Assembly: GCA_033977485.1 (NCBI GenBank)
Contig: CM066987.1
Span: 50,037,033 to 50,101,032 of the forward strand
Source: Hydrangea macrophylla
Lineage: Eukaryota > Streptophyta > Magnoliopsida > Cornales > Hydrangeaceae
Length of the DNA stretch: 64,000 nucleotides
Direction: 5' to 3'
Position 1 is the stretch's first letter. Every line of letters begins with the position of its first letter. Positions 1-10,387 of the stretch are shown here, in pieces. The notes under the pieces were generated by a model that did no database searches, was not told where the DNA came from, and worked only from the letters and a program-made list of their open reading frames with translations. The position numbers and the translations under genes were made by a program.

Positions 1-329
1 AATTCTCGACGACATATTTCGTCACTGAATGTAAAACAATTACCGACAAAAACATTTCGTCACCAATTGATAATGTTTCGTCGCAAAAAATTTTCCCACC
101 AAAATTTTTGGCAGGGGAAATTTCTGGTCAACTATTAGTGACGAACTTTAGTGATGAAAGGAATTTTCGTCAATAGTTGTTCGACTTTTACCTGCAAAAT
201 TGGTTTCGTCGGGAAAGGTAAACACTTTTGCCGACAAATGATAATTTCGTCACTAATAGCACATTGTTAGTGACGAAAATAATTTCACGGGTAAAAGTTT
301 AGTCACTAAAGGTCAGATTTGTTGTAGTG
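1..329. mobile_element. CACTA (En/Spm-like) transposon end, truncated by window edge
   Basis: The stretch is filled with direct and inverted copies of a short motif, TTAGTGACGAAA and variants, which is the usual subterminal repeat of plant CACTA elements. It stops at 321-329 in GTTGTAGTG, whose complement CACTACAAC is the CACTA terminus. The rest of the element lies left of the window, so I cannot say whether it carries a transposase. A related end is at 13575. Confidence 0.75.
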
Positions 330-469
330 TTTTTTCATGGTGCTCACATGAGCCAATAACCATCGCTTGATTGTCTTTCTCGAGCGGCGAACCTGATATA
401 CTACTTGGTTCCTCTATCCATTTGTTTCTTAAAAAATCGTCTATAGGCATGAAATTACCTTGGCCCCCG

Positions 470-778
470 GGGTGGCGGATCTAAAACTTCATGTGACGCT
501 TTAACAATATATAATTCTTTGTAAAAGAACTCTTTTTCGGCTTCAAGACAGTCAATCTCACCTTGAAGATAACCGATTTTATCGTAAAAATTGGCGATTC
601 TCATAATCAAAATGCCAATTAATTTCCTCTTTATTCCACGGCTGCAAATTCATACGTTGTAGTAAATCGTTGCAAATGTCGCATTTCTCATAGTTAAGAT
701 GATAAATATCGTCTAGAAGTTGGTCAATTGCCTCTTCTCGCAGACGATTTTTTATCGTCGTAGAAGTGTAATCATGCT
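470..778 (-). pseudogene. Degenerate ORF of the LARD-like element, coiled-coil-like
   Basis: Read on the minus strand from 778, a frame stays open for about 65 codons to a stop at 579-581 and includes LLDDIYHLNYEKCDICNDLL. A neighbouring frame then carries DKIGYLQGEIDCLEAEKEFF and continues to about 470. Together they look like one charged, helix-rich protein broken by a frameshift. I recognise no family. It may be the remains of a gag-like protein of the element or simply non-coding sequence with chance openness. No start codon can be chosen. Confidence 0.25.
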
Positions 779-796
779 TTCAAGAAACATCACTCG

Positions 797-818
797 GCGG
801 TCCCACCGGGCGTGCCAA
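797..818 (-). other. Putative primer binding site of the LARD-like element
   Basis: On the minus strand, TGGCACGCCCGGTGGGACC begins a few bases inside the LTR end at 821. Its position and its TGG start fit a tRNA primer binding site. The tRNA is not identified. Confidence 0.4.
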
Positions 819-820
819 AA

Positions 821-1498
821 TGTTTTGGCTAAAATTTAAATTGGTGACATGATCGGTCGTGCCAGGGGTTTTGTACGAAGACCCAAACGTATAACCAAAA
901 CTATCCCTAAGCGTTGTTTGAGATAGATTGGGTGATGTTGGGAAGTAGGGATGACCATTCCCTTAAGGTCCAATCACTAAAGCAATTAGTAATTTGGGTA
1001 AGTGATGAAACGAACAGAAATTTAATCAAGCGAGTAACAAATAAGTACCAAAGCTTTGAAACATGGATTCATTGAACAAACAGTAGAACTGTAGAACATT
1101 GAGAACTAAAACTAAATACAAAAGCAAGTTGCTTTGAAAGAAAACAAATGAACATGATTGACGGAAAAGTAAATACAACGTACAGAAAAGAAGAAAACGA
1201 AAACAGTGTTAGGACAGTTTTAAGCCGCGGGGGCTTGTTTGGCGTGGTGTGAGCAAACCCGAATGGTGTGGTTGTCATTGTGCATATACAGATGAAGATT
1301 GTAACTTCCAACCTTGTAGTAACTTCCCCACTTCATGTAACTTCCTTGATAATCACTAACTAATGGAGGCAACTTCCACATCCAATAGTCACTTCCCACT
1401 AGTAAAAACTTTTCACTGGTATGTGGTTAACTTTCCACTTCCATAAAATATAACCGGTCACAATATAAAAATATTATTTTTATATTAGGGTGTAAACA
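821..1498 (-). repeat. LTR of the LARD-like element
   Basis: A 678-bp unit bounded by TGTTTTGGCT at 821 and GTAAACA at 1498, giving TG...CA ends on both strands, with a primer site just beyond the left edge. In minus orientation this is the 5' LTR. It contains several copies of the short motif AACTTCC between 1309 and 1440, in what would be U3. The second LTR is not in the window. Confidence 0.5.
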
Positions 1499-1576
1499 CT
1501 CTGTCAGATACTATTTTCTAGCATATTTTTCATTCTAACTATATTTTTCGTTTTCTATTTTTGACTTTCTGTGCAG
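1499..1576 (+). other. 3' end of an intron of the transporter gene
   Basis: A pyrimidine-rich tract runs into TTTCTGTGCAG ending at 1576, a good plant 3' splice site, directly before the transporter reading frame. The LTR element and the CACTA end to the left would then sit inside this intron. Confidence 0.6.
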
Positions 1577-2313
1577 GGGTTCTAGTTTGCATTTTGAGGA
1601 TCATAACAAAGGCATCCCTTCCTCAAACCCCAAATGGTCTCAAAACAAGCACACAAATCTATTTTCTTGTCAGCACCACTCTCATACTCATATGCATTAT
1701 CGGTTGCAATCTATTTCACAAATTGCCAATAATTCAATACCATCTTCAACAAAGAACCATTCCCTTCAAAGCCCAAACCCCCAATCTCCAAAACAACCGA
1801 GAGGTAGAGCCAAACGAGCCCCGAAAATTTTGGAATGTGGTCCGAAAAACCAAATGTGCAATAATTGGTGTTTTCGTAACTTACGTTGTAACTCTGTCGA
1901 TTTTCCCGGGATACTTGACCGAAAACGTGGAATCGAGGTATTTCCGAGATTGGTATCCTATTTTGCTACTAACAACTTACAATGTTGCAGATTTTTTGGG
2001 CAAGTGTTTGACTCCAATCTATGTGCCCAAAAGTATTGGAAAGACAACATGGGCTTGTATAGCCAGGCTACTGTTTTATCCGTTTTTCGTGGCTTGTCTC
2101 CGGGGACCGAAATGGTTGAAGAGCGAGTTTCCAGTGGTGGCATTGACCGGTGCTCTCGGGTTGACGAATGGGTATCTGACAAGTGTCCTCATGATACTTG
2201 CTCCTAAATTGGTGTCATTTGAGGAATCAGAACTAGTTGGGATTGTGATGACTTTGTTTTTGGTGATTGGGCTATCTCTAGGTTCAGTTTTGGGTTGGTT
2301 GTGGAACATATGA
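1577..2313 (+). CDS. Equilibrative nucleoside transporter (ENT/SLC29 family), 3' terminal exon
   Basis: The encoded protein moves nucleosides across membranes, usually the plasma membrane or tonoplast in plants. The reading frame is about 245 residues long, the C-terminal part of a protein that is normally some 415-450 residues with 11 membrane spans. About six hydrophobic spans are visible. Family signatures are TLSIFPGYLTE near residue 112, RLLFYPFF near 168, and GLTNGYLTSVLMILAPK near 200. A hydrophilic stretch rich in N, E, P and R near residues 70-90 matches the usual central loop position. The exon starts after the splice acceptor at 1576 with one codon split across the junction; no ATG belongs here. 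It ends at TGA 2311-2313. The N-terminal exons are not in the window, and transposons fill the intron upstream, so the gene could be functional or broken. No frameshift or stop is seen inside the exon. Confidence 0.85.
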
Positions 2314-2496
2314 ACCAGAGAGCCATGTGATCATAGTCACAAGATACTTCTGAAATGAAAATTCTCAAAATGAGGACAAAAAAAAAAAAAAAAAAAGAGC
2401 TTCTATTAAAATGTTTTTCGTTCTTTCTTTCTTTCTTGTAAGGCTAAAAATCTCTTAGGTTGTTGGAATGGTAGAGTGATAGGGAAAATGAAAAGA
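2314..2496 (+). other. Probable 3' UTR of the transporter gene
   Basis: AT-rich sequence after the stop, with an adenine run at about 2381-2398. No further coding sequence is visible. Confidence 0.4.
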
Positions 2497-2776
2497 CTTG
2501 GGATGTGTATGGTAATTCAATTAAGTGGTGAAAATGAACATTTTCAATACTTATATATTATTTTTCGGTGCGTTTGATAATGTACCATATCTCTTAATTG
2601 AAAAACGCAGTTAAAAATCCACTGAAACTTTAAGTAAAAAATTTTTAGTAAAAATAATCACTGAATTGAATCCATTTTAGTACTTGAAATACTATTTTTA
2701 GCATTACAAATTCAATTGGTTATAATTTTTTAGTAGTTAAATTTAGTACGTAATTTTCAATTTTATTAAATAGAAC
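2497..2776. mobile_element. MITE, degenerate copy of the family at 40251-40546
   Basis: The order of blocks matches the element at 40251-40546: AATTAAGTGGT near the left end, TTTTCAATACTT, a central AAAATAATCACTGAAT, and an AT-rich right end finishing in AACCTTA. Ends are degenerate and no target duplication was resolved. Confidence 0.5.
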
Positions 2777-3121
2777 CTTATACTCTATCTACTGTTTTAA
2801 AATATCATTAGTCCACATATACGAATGTATTTATGTGACAAATAGATAAATCAATAACATCTTCTAACATGACAAAGAAAGTGGCCAAAATAGTGTTGCA
2901 ACCTTCACATCATCACATGTTTTGCCAACCCAAAATTGTCGGGAGTGATGGTTGTGGTCTCGTATTTGGGTTTTAGTGGTTCTCAATCAGTCAATTGTCT
3001 CTGGCATAATTGCATTGCGACCCAAAAAACAGAATTCAAGTAATCCCACCTTTGTCAGGTTTAGGCCCACCTTTAGTACAACATTAGGCCCACCTTTGGT
3101 ACATTAATAATAGAAAGATAT
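2777..3121. other. Intergenic, no gene seen
   Basis: AT-rich, without a convincing frame. The phrase TAGGCCCACCTTT occurs twice within 3060-3105. Confidence 0.4.
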
Positions 3122-3302
3122 TATTTTTACTCACTTATTTTTGGTCGACTATTGTTTATACATGCTTTTATTAAATAAGATGTGTTTTATTTCAGTAATT
3201 ATATAGATAGTATATGAGTAAAATGGAAATAAAATAGAATATGTGTCACCCAGTAAAATTTGAGTGAGCAACAGTGAACCAAAAATAAGTGACAAAAATA
3301 CT
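3122..3302. mobile_element. Hairpin MITE
   Basis: Inverted ends: TTTTTACTCACTTATTTTTGG on the left pairs with CCAAAAATAAGTGACAAAAA on the right. The body is AT-rich and non-coding. The ends resemble those at 38537-38712, so the two may be one family. Confidence 0.55.
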
Positions 3303-3939
3303 CTCATAATAGAATGTAAAAAGACAACATAATAATCCTACACGTACAAGTACACCAGATAATAGTCTCGAATATGATGTCATATTCTAGTCCACCCACA
3401 TTTGATTGTGTACGCGTAACAGTTTTATTACACAATTAAAATTTTAAAATATTCATTATAAATAATATTTGAAAAAAAAAAAAATTCCTCACAATATTTT
3501 ATGTTCTTAGGTTTTTAATGTTTTAGATAATAGGTTTGATTTTTTTTTCTAATCAGATAATAGGTTTGATGGTTCAATGTTTAAAATACTTAGTTTTGAA
3601 TGTAATTGTTGTTTTTCAAATACTAAACAACTTGGAATTGGTTCAGAATGGTCTTGACAACGTCCCGAACAATCATTTTGACTTACAATTTTTCGTTCAT
3701 AATTCTAGTAAAGTTAGCTTGAGTTTAAAGTCACTATAGTCTAACGATTAATGAAGGGAATTAGTATTCGTACTCGATGGATGAACTATGGTATTTCATG
3801 GAGTGCATAGAATGAATAGTATCACATATTTTGAGAATAGTATTATAAAGTAACGTAGTTCAATTTTGGAGTGCCAGTAACAATTCACATAACAAATATT
3901 GAAAAAGAAGATTCTATCTTTGTATTTTTTTTTTTTTTT
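3303..3939. other. Intergenic, no gene seen
   Basis: AT-rich. The phrase GATAATAGGTTTGAT occurs twice near 3526-3570. The short open frame at 3536-3739 has no recognisable product. Confidence 0.4.
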
Positions 3940-4148
3940 GGTAAAATGCATTTTGTACTCTCAAACTATACCATGTTTGGCACTTTTGTCCCTAAATAAA
4001 TTTTTTTTCGCATTTTAGTCCCCAACTAACATTTTGTGACAGTTTGCCCCCTCTGTCACTAAAAGTGACGGAAAATGCGAAAAAAATTATTTAAAGATCA
4101 AAGTGTCAAACAATGTATGGTTTGTGGGTACAAAATACATTTAACCCT
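3940..4148. mobile_element. MITE with long terminal inverted repeats
   Basis: About 90 bases at each end are inverted copies. GGTAAAATGCATTTTGTAC on the left matches the complement of GTACAAAATACATTTAACC on the right, and TTTTTTCGCATTTT lies inside both arms. Long arms suggest a Mutator-like origin. The element lies against a poly-T tract, which hides any target duplication. Confidence 0.6.
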
Positions 4149-4777
4149 TGTTTTTTGCTTGCTTTTTCTCCCCCATTCCACCAAATAATTGATTATGCCC
4201 AATTCCTCCTTTTTAATTCCTACTTTTCTTTCTTTGTCATTTTTTTTTCTCTGTTATAAAACATGTTGTAAGAAAGAGTAGACTAAATCAGATCATGTTT
4301 CAAATATTCCCAAACAGAAAACCAATATTTGTTCTGTTGATAAAGAATAAAGTTTAAACAAGGCACCTGAAGTTTAGTCCCTATCTCGTTTTAGTCCCTT
4401 TAATTTTAATTGTGTCATTTTGGTCCCAAAATTTTTAATACAAGTAATGTGGTCCAAATATCCAATTATGTGAGAAAACTTGACTGAATTTACTCACATG
4501 TTATGTACTGTCACACTTTTTAGAGGAAAAAATGGAACGCCATCAATCTCCCCACCTGCTTATTAGCGTAATTGTGCGTAGTAGGTGAATTTTGTCAAAT
4601 TTTCTAACATAATGTGACATTTGGACTACATTGCTTCTATTTAAAGATTTCTGGGGCCAAATTGAAAAAATTTAAAACTACAGGGGCTAAAATGAGACAG
4701 AGATCAAACTTTAGAGGTATATTTTGTAATCAAGCATATAAAAAATTAAGATTCAACAAATAGTTGAATTTACAGAT
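4149..4777. repeat. Dispersed repeat, partial duplicate of 30780-31030 and 31940-32150
   Basis: From about 4490 the sequence is a diverged copy of DNA at 30780-31030 and again at 31940-32150. Shared phrases include AATGTGACATTTGGACTAC and ATAGTTGAATTTACA. No coding sequence is visible. Confidence 0.55.
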
Positions 4778-4949
4778 GGGAAATATTTGGTACACACACT
4801 TTTTGACACACTATGCTTTAAACACATGTACCTTGTGCTGTTTGAATTTTTCACACTTTTCTATGCACCATTTACACAACACAGGGTACATGCATTTAAA
4901 GCTGTGTGTCAAAAAATGTGTCAAAAAGTGTGTGTATGTAGCATTACTC
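4778..4949. mobile_element. Mutator-like MITE with 9-bp target duplication
   Basis: A 172-bp element flanked by perfect 9-bp repeats TTTACAGAT at 4769-4777 and 4950-4958. Both ends carry ACACACTTTTTGACACA in inverted orientation. The related DNA at 32120-32140 lacks the insertion. A relative is at 25613-25786. Confidence 0.8.
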
Positions 4950-5089
4950 TTTACAGATTTGATTTAGTTAGAGCATCTTCAATCCTTACCCTTTATCCAG
5001 ACCAAAATTCAAATTTGGTTCAAAACACCCAAAATACTCTCCAGCCCTAAAACCAAACCTATATCAAATTGGGTTTGCCCTTACCCAAC
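4950..5089. repeat. Segmental duplicate, continued
   Basis: Matches 32135-32260, including GTTAGAGCATC and CCTTACCCTTT. Non-coding. Confidence 0.5.
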
Positions 5090-5261
5090 GGGTAAAGTTT
5101 GGGACACACTTATTCACACAAGTTTTGGGATATAACCTAAAAGATGTGTCTATCTTTCTCCTGTGATGTCAGTGGACCCCATAGTGACACAGGAGAAAGA
5201 TAGACACATCTTTTGAGTTATGTCCCAAAAATTGTGTGAATGGGTGTCTCAAGTATTGCCC
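5090..5261. mobile_element. Hairpin MITE of the ACTTGGGACAC family
   Basis: The arms are near-perfect inverted copies, with AAGATGTGTCTATCTTTCTCC on one side and its complement on the other. The related DNA near 32260 lacks it, which supports insertion. A clean target duplication was not resolved. Relatives with TCTATCTCTCTC arms are at 25864, 34028 and 35565. Confidence 0.65.
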
Positions 5262-6180
5262 ACAACCAAAATTTAAAACCAAATTGAAACTACTCTTCAT
5301 TGACTCAAATTTTGATTTGATATGAGTTTGAGTAGGGGTTGAAGATTTCTTTACTCAAATTTTAAACTCAAGTGAGAAAAAATAATAATATTATAAAAAA
5401 ATTTGGGTATAGCCATCAGAGAGGTCCATATCAAATCAAATTTTTACTCAAGTTTTTAGTCAATTTTGAGTAAAAATTTGAGCAAGGGTATAAGAGATGG
5501 CCTTGTAAACCACATAACTAATTCTTAAGGGTCAGTTTGGCATTACAAAAAAATAAAAATAAATAAATAAATAAAAATAGAACCATTTGCAGTCCGATTA
5601 CTGTTTGGATAGGCTTCTTTTGAAAATCAACATCATGTTGGTTTGATAAAATACCAATTTTAAGATGTATTTTAGGTTAAGTGCAAAATTTTGTGCACAT
5701 CTACCATACATTTGAATTTTTAATACATGTTCACTAGCCTAGCGACACACAAATCTAGGGATAGATTCTCGCTAGCCATGGAGGTGCTACCTTCTCGGTA
5801 GCACCAATAGGTTGTTGAAAGCACAACAATAGGGTGTTAATGACACCTACCAACATCATGCTGGTTTGACAAAATACAAATTTTAAGATGTATTTTAGGT
5901 TAAGTGCAAAATTTTGTGCACATCTACCACACACTTGAATATTTAGTACATGTTCACGAGCCTAGTGACACACAAATCCAGGGATATAGATTCTCGCTAG
6001 CCATGGAGGTGTTGCATTATCGGTAGCACCAATAGGGTGTTGAAAGCATAATAATAAGTTGTCGATGACACCTCCATGGCTGCCGTGAATTTGCTGTGAA
6101 GGCAGTACCCAAACGTGCGGTCGACGGTCTCCTTCCCAAATCTTGTTCTACACTTAGGAAAACTCTTCAATAGTGCCAAG
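5262..6180. repeat. Segmental duplicate of 32260-32830 with an internal 223-bp tandem duplication
   Basis: The block matches 32260-32830, for example TTTTAAGATGTATTTTAGGT and CCATGGAGGT. A 223-bp unit is present twice in a row here (about 5628-5850 and 5851-6075) but only once at 32471-32720. No gene is visible. Confidence 0.6.
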
Positions 6181-6204
6181 ACACACACACACACACACAC
6201 ACAC
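6180..6204. repeat. (AC)n microsatellite
   Basis: Twelve AC dinucleotides in a row. Confidence 0.95.
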
Positions 6205-6769
6205 TTCTATATCCACCTAATCAAGTCATTTTTAAAACAAAACAAATGTGGTTTTGTCCCAAAACTACTCCCAACCCCTCCCCTTACCTCTTCAGCAAGT
6301 TGCCCAACCTTCTTCCTTTTATGGCTGGTCAATATATGTGGGTTATCAAACATGACTTTTAGGGTCTGTTTGGAAAAGCCCAAAAGTTTAGTCCAATTTT
6401 AACTTTTATTTGATTCTTGTAGGAACCTCGTTTGGTGAGAGTTTGTTCCTCACATATGAGTACGTGTTCAGTCTAATAAAAATATAAAAATAAATTTTAT
6501 GCAGAACCAATCTACACTTGATTCTCACAGGAAGTAGATATAAAAAAATAAAGAATAAAAATAAATAAATAAATAATTGGACTGAACCACATTTTGTTTT
6601 AAGCTTTCCCAAACAAGCTCAACCAGAACCATTCAACCACTTTTTCACGTGCCCTATTTATCTTTATTTTTTGCCTTTTCATTTTTTCTTCATAGTTTTG
6701 AATAATACCATCATGTCCAAAAAAAAATTTATCACGAATAGGTTTCCATCACATATACTATTGGGCTCA
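6205..6769. other. Intergenic, no gene seen
   Basis: AT-rich. Short open frames have no recognisable product. Confidence 0.4.
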
Positions 6770-7515
6770 GTTAATTTTCATTGGGAGTAATGCTATGCTT
6801 TCTAAGTTTTATATCTCAAACATGGTTTTCAACCGATGTCGCAATGGGACCTCCTTCAATAATAACGCACCGCTATAAAATTCTCCAGTAAAAATTAAGT
6901 GGACCAACAACATATATTGTGAACAACATTAAGTAAAACATCTTTGAGGTTCTAAATGCCATTAAACCAAATACATTTAGGCTAATTGGAGTAATGCTAT
7001 GCTTTTCAAAATTTGTTTCTCAAACGTGGTTCTCAACATATGTTGCAATGTGACCAATTATTTTTCTTTTTTTGGAAATACGAAAAGAACAATGGGACCA
7101 CCTTCAATAATAGTGTACAATTATAAAATCCTCCAATGAAAATTAAGTGAGCCCACAACATATATTGGAAACAGCAATAAGTCAAATATCGTTTAAGTTA
7201 TAAAAGACATTAAAACAAAAAGATTTTGGCAAATATGAAATTAGGCCAAACACCCCACCCCGTAAGGAAAAAATCAAAACAACCGTTATGCCAAAATAAT
7301 TTTCATTGGGAGTAATACTATGCTTTTCAAAATTTGTATCTCAAACGTGGTTCATAACGCATGTCGCAATGGGACAAAATTTTTTAGTTTTTATTTTGGA
7401 CATAAGAAAATAATAATGGGATCACCTCCAATAATAGTGTGCCACTATAAAATCCTCCAATGAAAACTAAGTCGGCCCACAACATATGTTGGGAACAACA
7501 TTAAGCCAAAAAATG
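6770..7515. mobile_element. Three successive copies of one MITE-like unit
   Basis: The phrase GGAGTAATGCTATGCTTT opens units near 6786, 6980 and 7311. Each is followed in order by a TCTCAAACGTGG-like box, GTCGCAATGGGAC, TATAAAATCCTCC, AAATTAAGTG and CCCACAACATATATTGG. Copies two and three carry an extra AT-rich piece after GGGAC. A fragment recurs at 12378-12460. Confidence 0.55.
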
Positions 7516-7544
7516 GGGTAGAAAAAAGGGGTTAATTAACTTCC

Positions 7545-7960
7545 AGTCTACGTTTATTTATTTATTTATTTTTATATAGAATTTAAAAGTCAATTTATTG
7601 CTTTTTCAAAATTTAAAAAAAAAAATCAACTTTGTTTTTTGTAAAAATAAAAAGTCATCAAATTTACATGATGTTTTGGAGTAGCTCATTATAACATTGG
7701 GAGTAACTCTTTGTAATGTTAGGAGCATCTCGTTTTAAAGTCGGGTGCAACTCGTCACAAGGTTGGGAACAAGTCTTCACAACGTCGGGAGCAATCATCA
7801 CAATATTTTGGTGCAAGTTTACAACATTGAAAACATAAAATATACTCAAATACAAAATAACTATTTAAAAGTTGATAATTATTATTGCAATTTTTGAATT
7901 TTAAAAAAGTATTAGACTAGCTTTTAAATTCCATAGAATTTTTTACTTAGATTTTGCAGT
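7545..7960. mobile_element. Inverted-repeat element carrying a 22-bp array
   Basis: Outer arms are inverted: AGAATTTAAAAG near 7578 pairs with CTTTTAAATTCCATAGAA near 7922. The centre (7671-7825) is seven imperfect copies of a 22-base unit with consensus close to GTTGGGAGCAACTCGTCACAA. No coding potential is convincing. Confidence 0.45.
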
Positions 7961-8191
7961 AGTTTTTTGGTTGCTTTTTCAAGTAAGTAGTATGTTATCA
8001 ACGCACCAAAAAAAAAGGGCTAATTTTTTTTTTTCATTTTCACCACTCAAATTGGGTTATTAGGAACTTTCAAGGACCCTTTTCATCAAAAAGTTCGAAA
8101 TAATGGGAACTTAAAACTCAATTAGAGGTATCACCGACCAGTCCTAGGTACATATTTCAAAAATTCTCTACTAAAAATAGCGAGGAACAAG
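7961..8191. other. Intergenic, no gene seen
   Basis: AT-rich DNA up to the left target duplication of the solo LTR. Confidence 0.4.
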
Positions 8192-8698
8192 TGTCACACC
8201 CGTCCCGGGAAAATCATTGTTTTAAAATGCATAAGTGGAATTTGAAAATTATCAATGTCATATGATAATTGAGGTCGTATTGATGTGAATCGACGGAAGG
8301 TGTCAAGTGATGACACGGCAATCCAGCAATCAATGAGGCATTCATATGAGTAAATGACATTTATGTGCATTAAATGTTATTTGGTTTTATCTGATATATG
8401 TGAATAGTGATTTTACCTATGTAGAGTAATTTTTTATAATGTTGACCTTGATTTAGATCATTTTGAATACTATAGTGAGAACGTAGGTAATACGTTGCAT
8501 AAAATGTAGGTTATATAGAGATTCCACAGAAATAATTTTTGGAACGTTATTACGGACCTCGGAACTTTAGACGAAAACTTTTATAATTTATAGATTTTCA
8601 CTCGTGAATCGATGAATTAGACGTTTAAGACGTTTCGAAAGATAATTAGAAGTTTTGAGAACTCGTGGGGAGGTAAACATAATTTTCGAGAGTGGTGG

Positions 8699-8708
8699 CT
8701 ATAAATAG
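8699..8708 (+). promoter_or_regulatory. TATA box of solo LTR F
   Basis: CTATAAATAG lies about 510 bases into the LTR and is followed by a purine-rich leader. Confidence 0.5.
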
Positions 8709-9859
8709 AAAACATAAGATATTTTGTTCATAAAATCTTTCCAGAACAAATATCTTGAGGGAGAGAGAAAAAGGAGAATTATCCCCATGAGCTTCACGTC
8801 GCTAATCAACGTCCTTCCGATAGTTAGTTTTCCTCCAAAGTTCGTATTTGAACTCCTTGAGGTAAGATCTACGTTTGATACTTCTTAGGCCATGTTTGGC
8901 AAACTTTTACGAAAATACTAATTCTAGAATTTTGAAAAAAACATATGTTTACTTGTAGGAATCTTTTGAAATCTGAGATTCGACGGTTAATCAATCCTCT
9001 AATACTTCCCTCAAAGTTATAGAGGTTTAGCACGAGGTATGAATTCTAGATTTGTGTTATAAGAAATTTACATGTTTTAAATATCGGACTAGATATTTTG
9101 GATCCGGGCGAAATTCATGTATTAATTAGGCCCGTTATTTATGCACGCGAATATGCTAGAAAAGAATGTATAAGTGATTATATGAGCATGCTATGTGTCT
9201 ATGTGGGTCAAAGGGGAGTTTGATACAATTTTAATCCAGGGGTAAGCTCATCAATGTTTGAGGATTTTGTAGCGACGGTTACAGTGCATGGTTTGGGATA
9301 AGGCACTGTTAGGCCACAATGTATGATTTGGGAGAAGGCCTTGCCATGACACTTGGATGAGTGGTTGGGAGAAGGCCCTCCACGGCATCGATTCCACAGT
9401 TTCACTACCGGATGAAAGCGTATCTCTCACCCCGGAGACTATTTTGATGTGTTAGATGTTTTAAAGCATGAATTGCCATATAAGCATATATTTAGAATTG
9501 TGCACTCAGTATATAGCTGAGCAGTAGAGCTTTACTCCATTGCAGGTGATAAGAAGATAGGAACGAAGAAACGTGAAGGGTGAGACCGATGGGACGACGG
9601 GATCGCTCTTGTATATGGTTTTGTTTCCATTCCAAATGTTGTAATAATTTGATAAGTTGAAACCATATGTTTAGTTTAAAATCTTGGAATGGATTTATAG
9701 TTTTGTAATCCATAGTAAAACTCATGTATTATATTATGGCGTGTTGTAATACAGTTAGAACCCCTTTGGGTTGAGTTGATGTATGTTTTTTAATCCCTGT
9801 TTGAGTTGATAACCATAGATGGAAAATCTGTGGAATACTTAGCAAGCTGAGAGAAAATA

Positions 9860-10205
9860 GTTGACTGTTTTGAATCAGCTACTACCCTACAATATTGAAA
9901 AGCAGTCGACTAGATCCCTAATGCAGTTGACTGGATCATTGGATTAGAAATGTTATTTTCTTTCTGTGAAAGAAAAAGTCAACCGGGTGAAGACCACAAT
10001 CGACTGGATTGTGTTTTCAAAATGGAGGTCTAAGGGGTTAGGATTCAGTCGACAGAAAAGTACCAGTCGATTGGGATTTTGAGGTCACAGTCGACTAGGT
10101 CCCTGTCATAGTCGACTGAGTCAACTGGACTAGCTACTGAGTTTTTGAGGCTCTCTGTATCTTGCATTTCTAGTCGACCGGACCTCTGATCAGTCGACAG
10201 AATTG
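9860..10205. repeat. Array of AGTCGACT-type palindromes in LTR F
   Basis: At least nine copies or near-copies of the self-complementary CAGTCGACTG are spaced 15-60 bases apart, some drifted to CAATCGACTGG or AGTCAACTGG. The spacers are unrelated to each other. Confidence 0.7.
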
Positions 10206-10387
10206 TTGGTTTTCAAATAGGGTGTTTCTTTGAGTGTTTTCAAATGCGCAAAACTTTTTATAACTCTGAATTTCATGGATTTTATTTATGATTTCCGCTG
10301 CTATTTACTTTAATTGAATTGAAAGAGCCTTGGTGACATGCCGCGTGTCCTATTTTCACTTGTAGTGGGATGGGTCGTGATAACAAG

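Larger units (their letters stand above)
330..820 (-). mobile_element. Internal region of an unclassified LTR element (LARD-like)
   Basis: This is the internal DNA next to the LTR at 821-1498, read on the minus strand from the primer site at about 797-818. It holds only a short broken reading frame and no recognisable gag or pol motif. The CACTA element at 1-329 interrupts it on the left, so its full extent is unknown. Confidence 0.5.
8192..10382 (+). mobile_element. Solo LTR F (Ty3/gypsy-type)
   Basis: A 2,191-bp unit starting TGTCACACCCGTCCCGGG and ending GGGTCGTGATA, flanked by 5-bp repeats ACAAG at 8187-8191 and 10383-10387. The last two bases are TA rather than CA, probably a point change. 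There is no internal region, so this is a solo LTR. A TATA box at 8699-8708 gives plus orientation. Degenerate repeats lie at 9240-9400, and AGTCGACT-type palindromes lie at 9860-10200, close to the 3' end. The end resembles that of element D (62807 onward) in both sequence and palindrome placement. Confidence 0.8.

Noticed and set aside
1587..2207. Long overlapping plus-strand frame in the transporter exon
   Set aside because: It is a shifted frame; the 1577-2313 frame carries the ENT family signatures.
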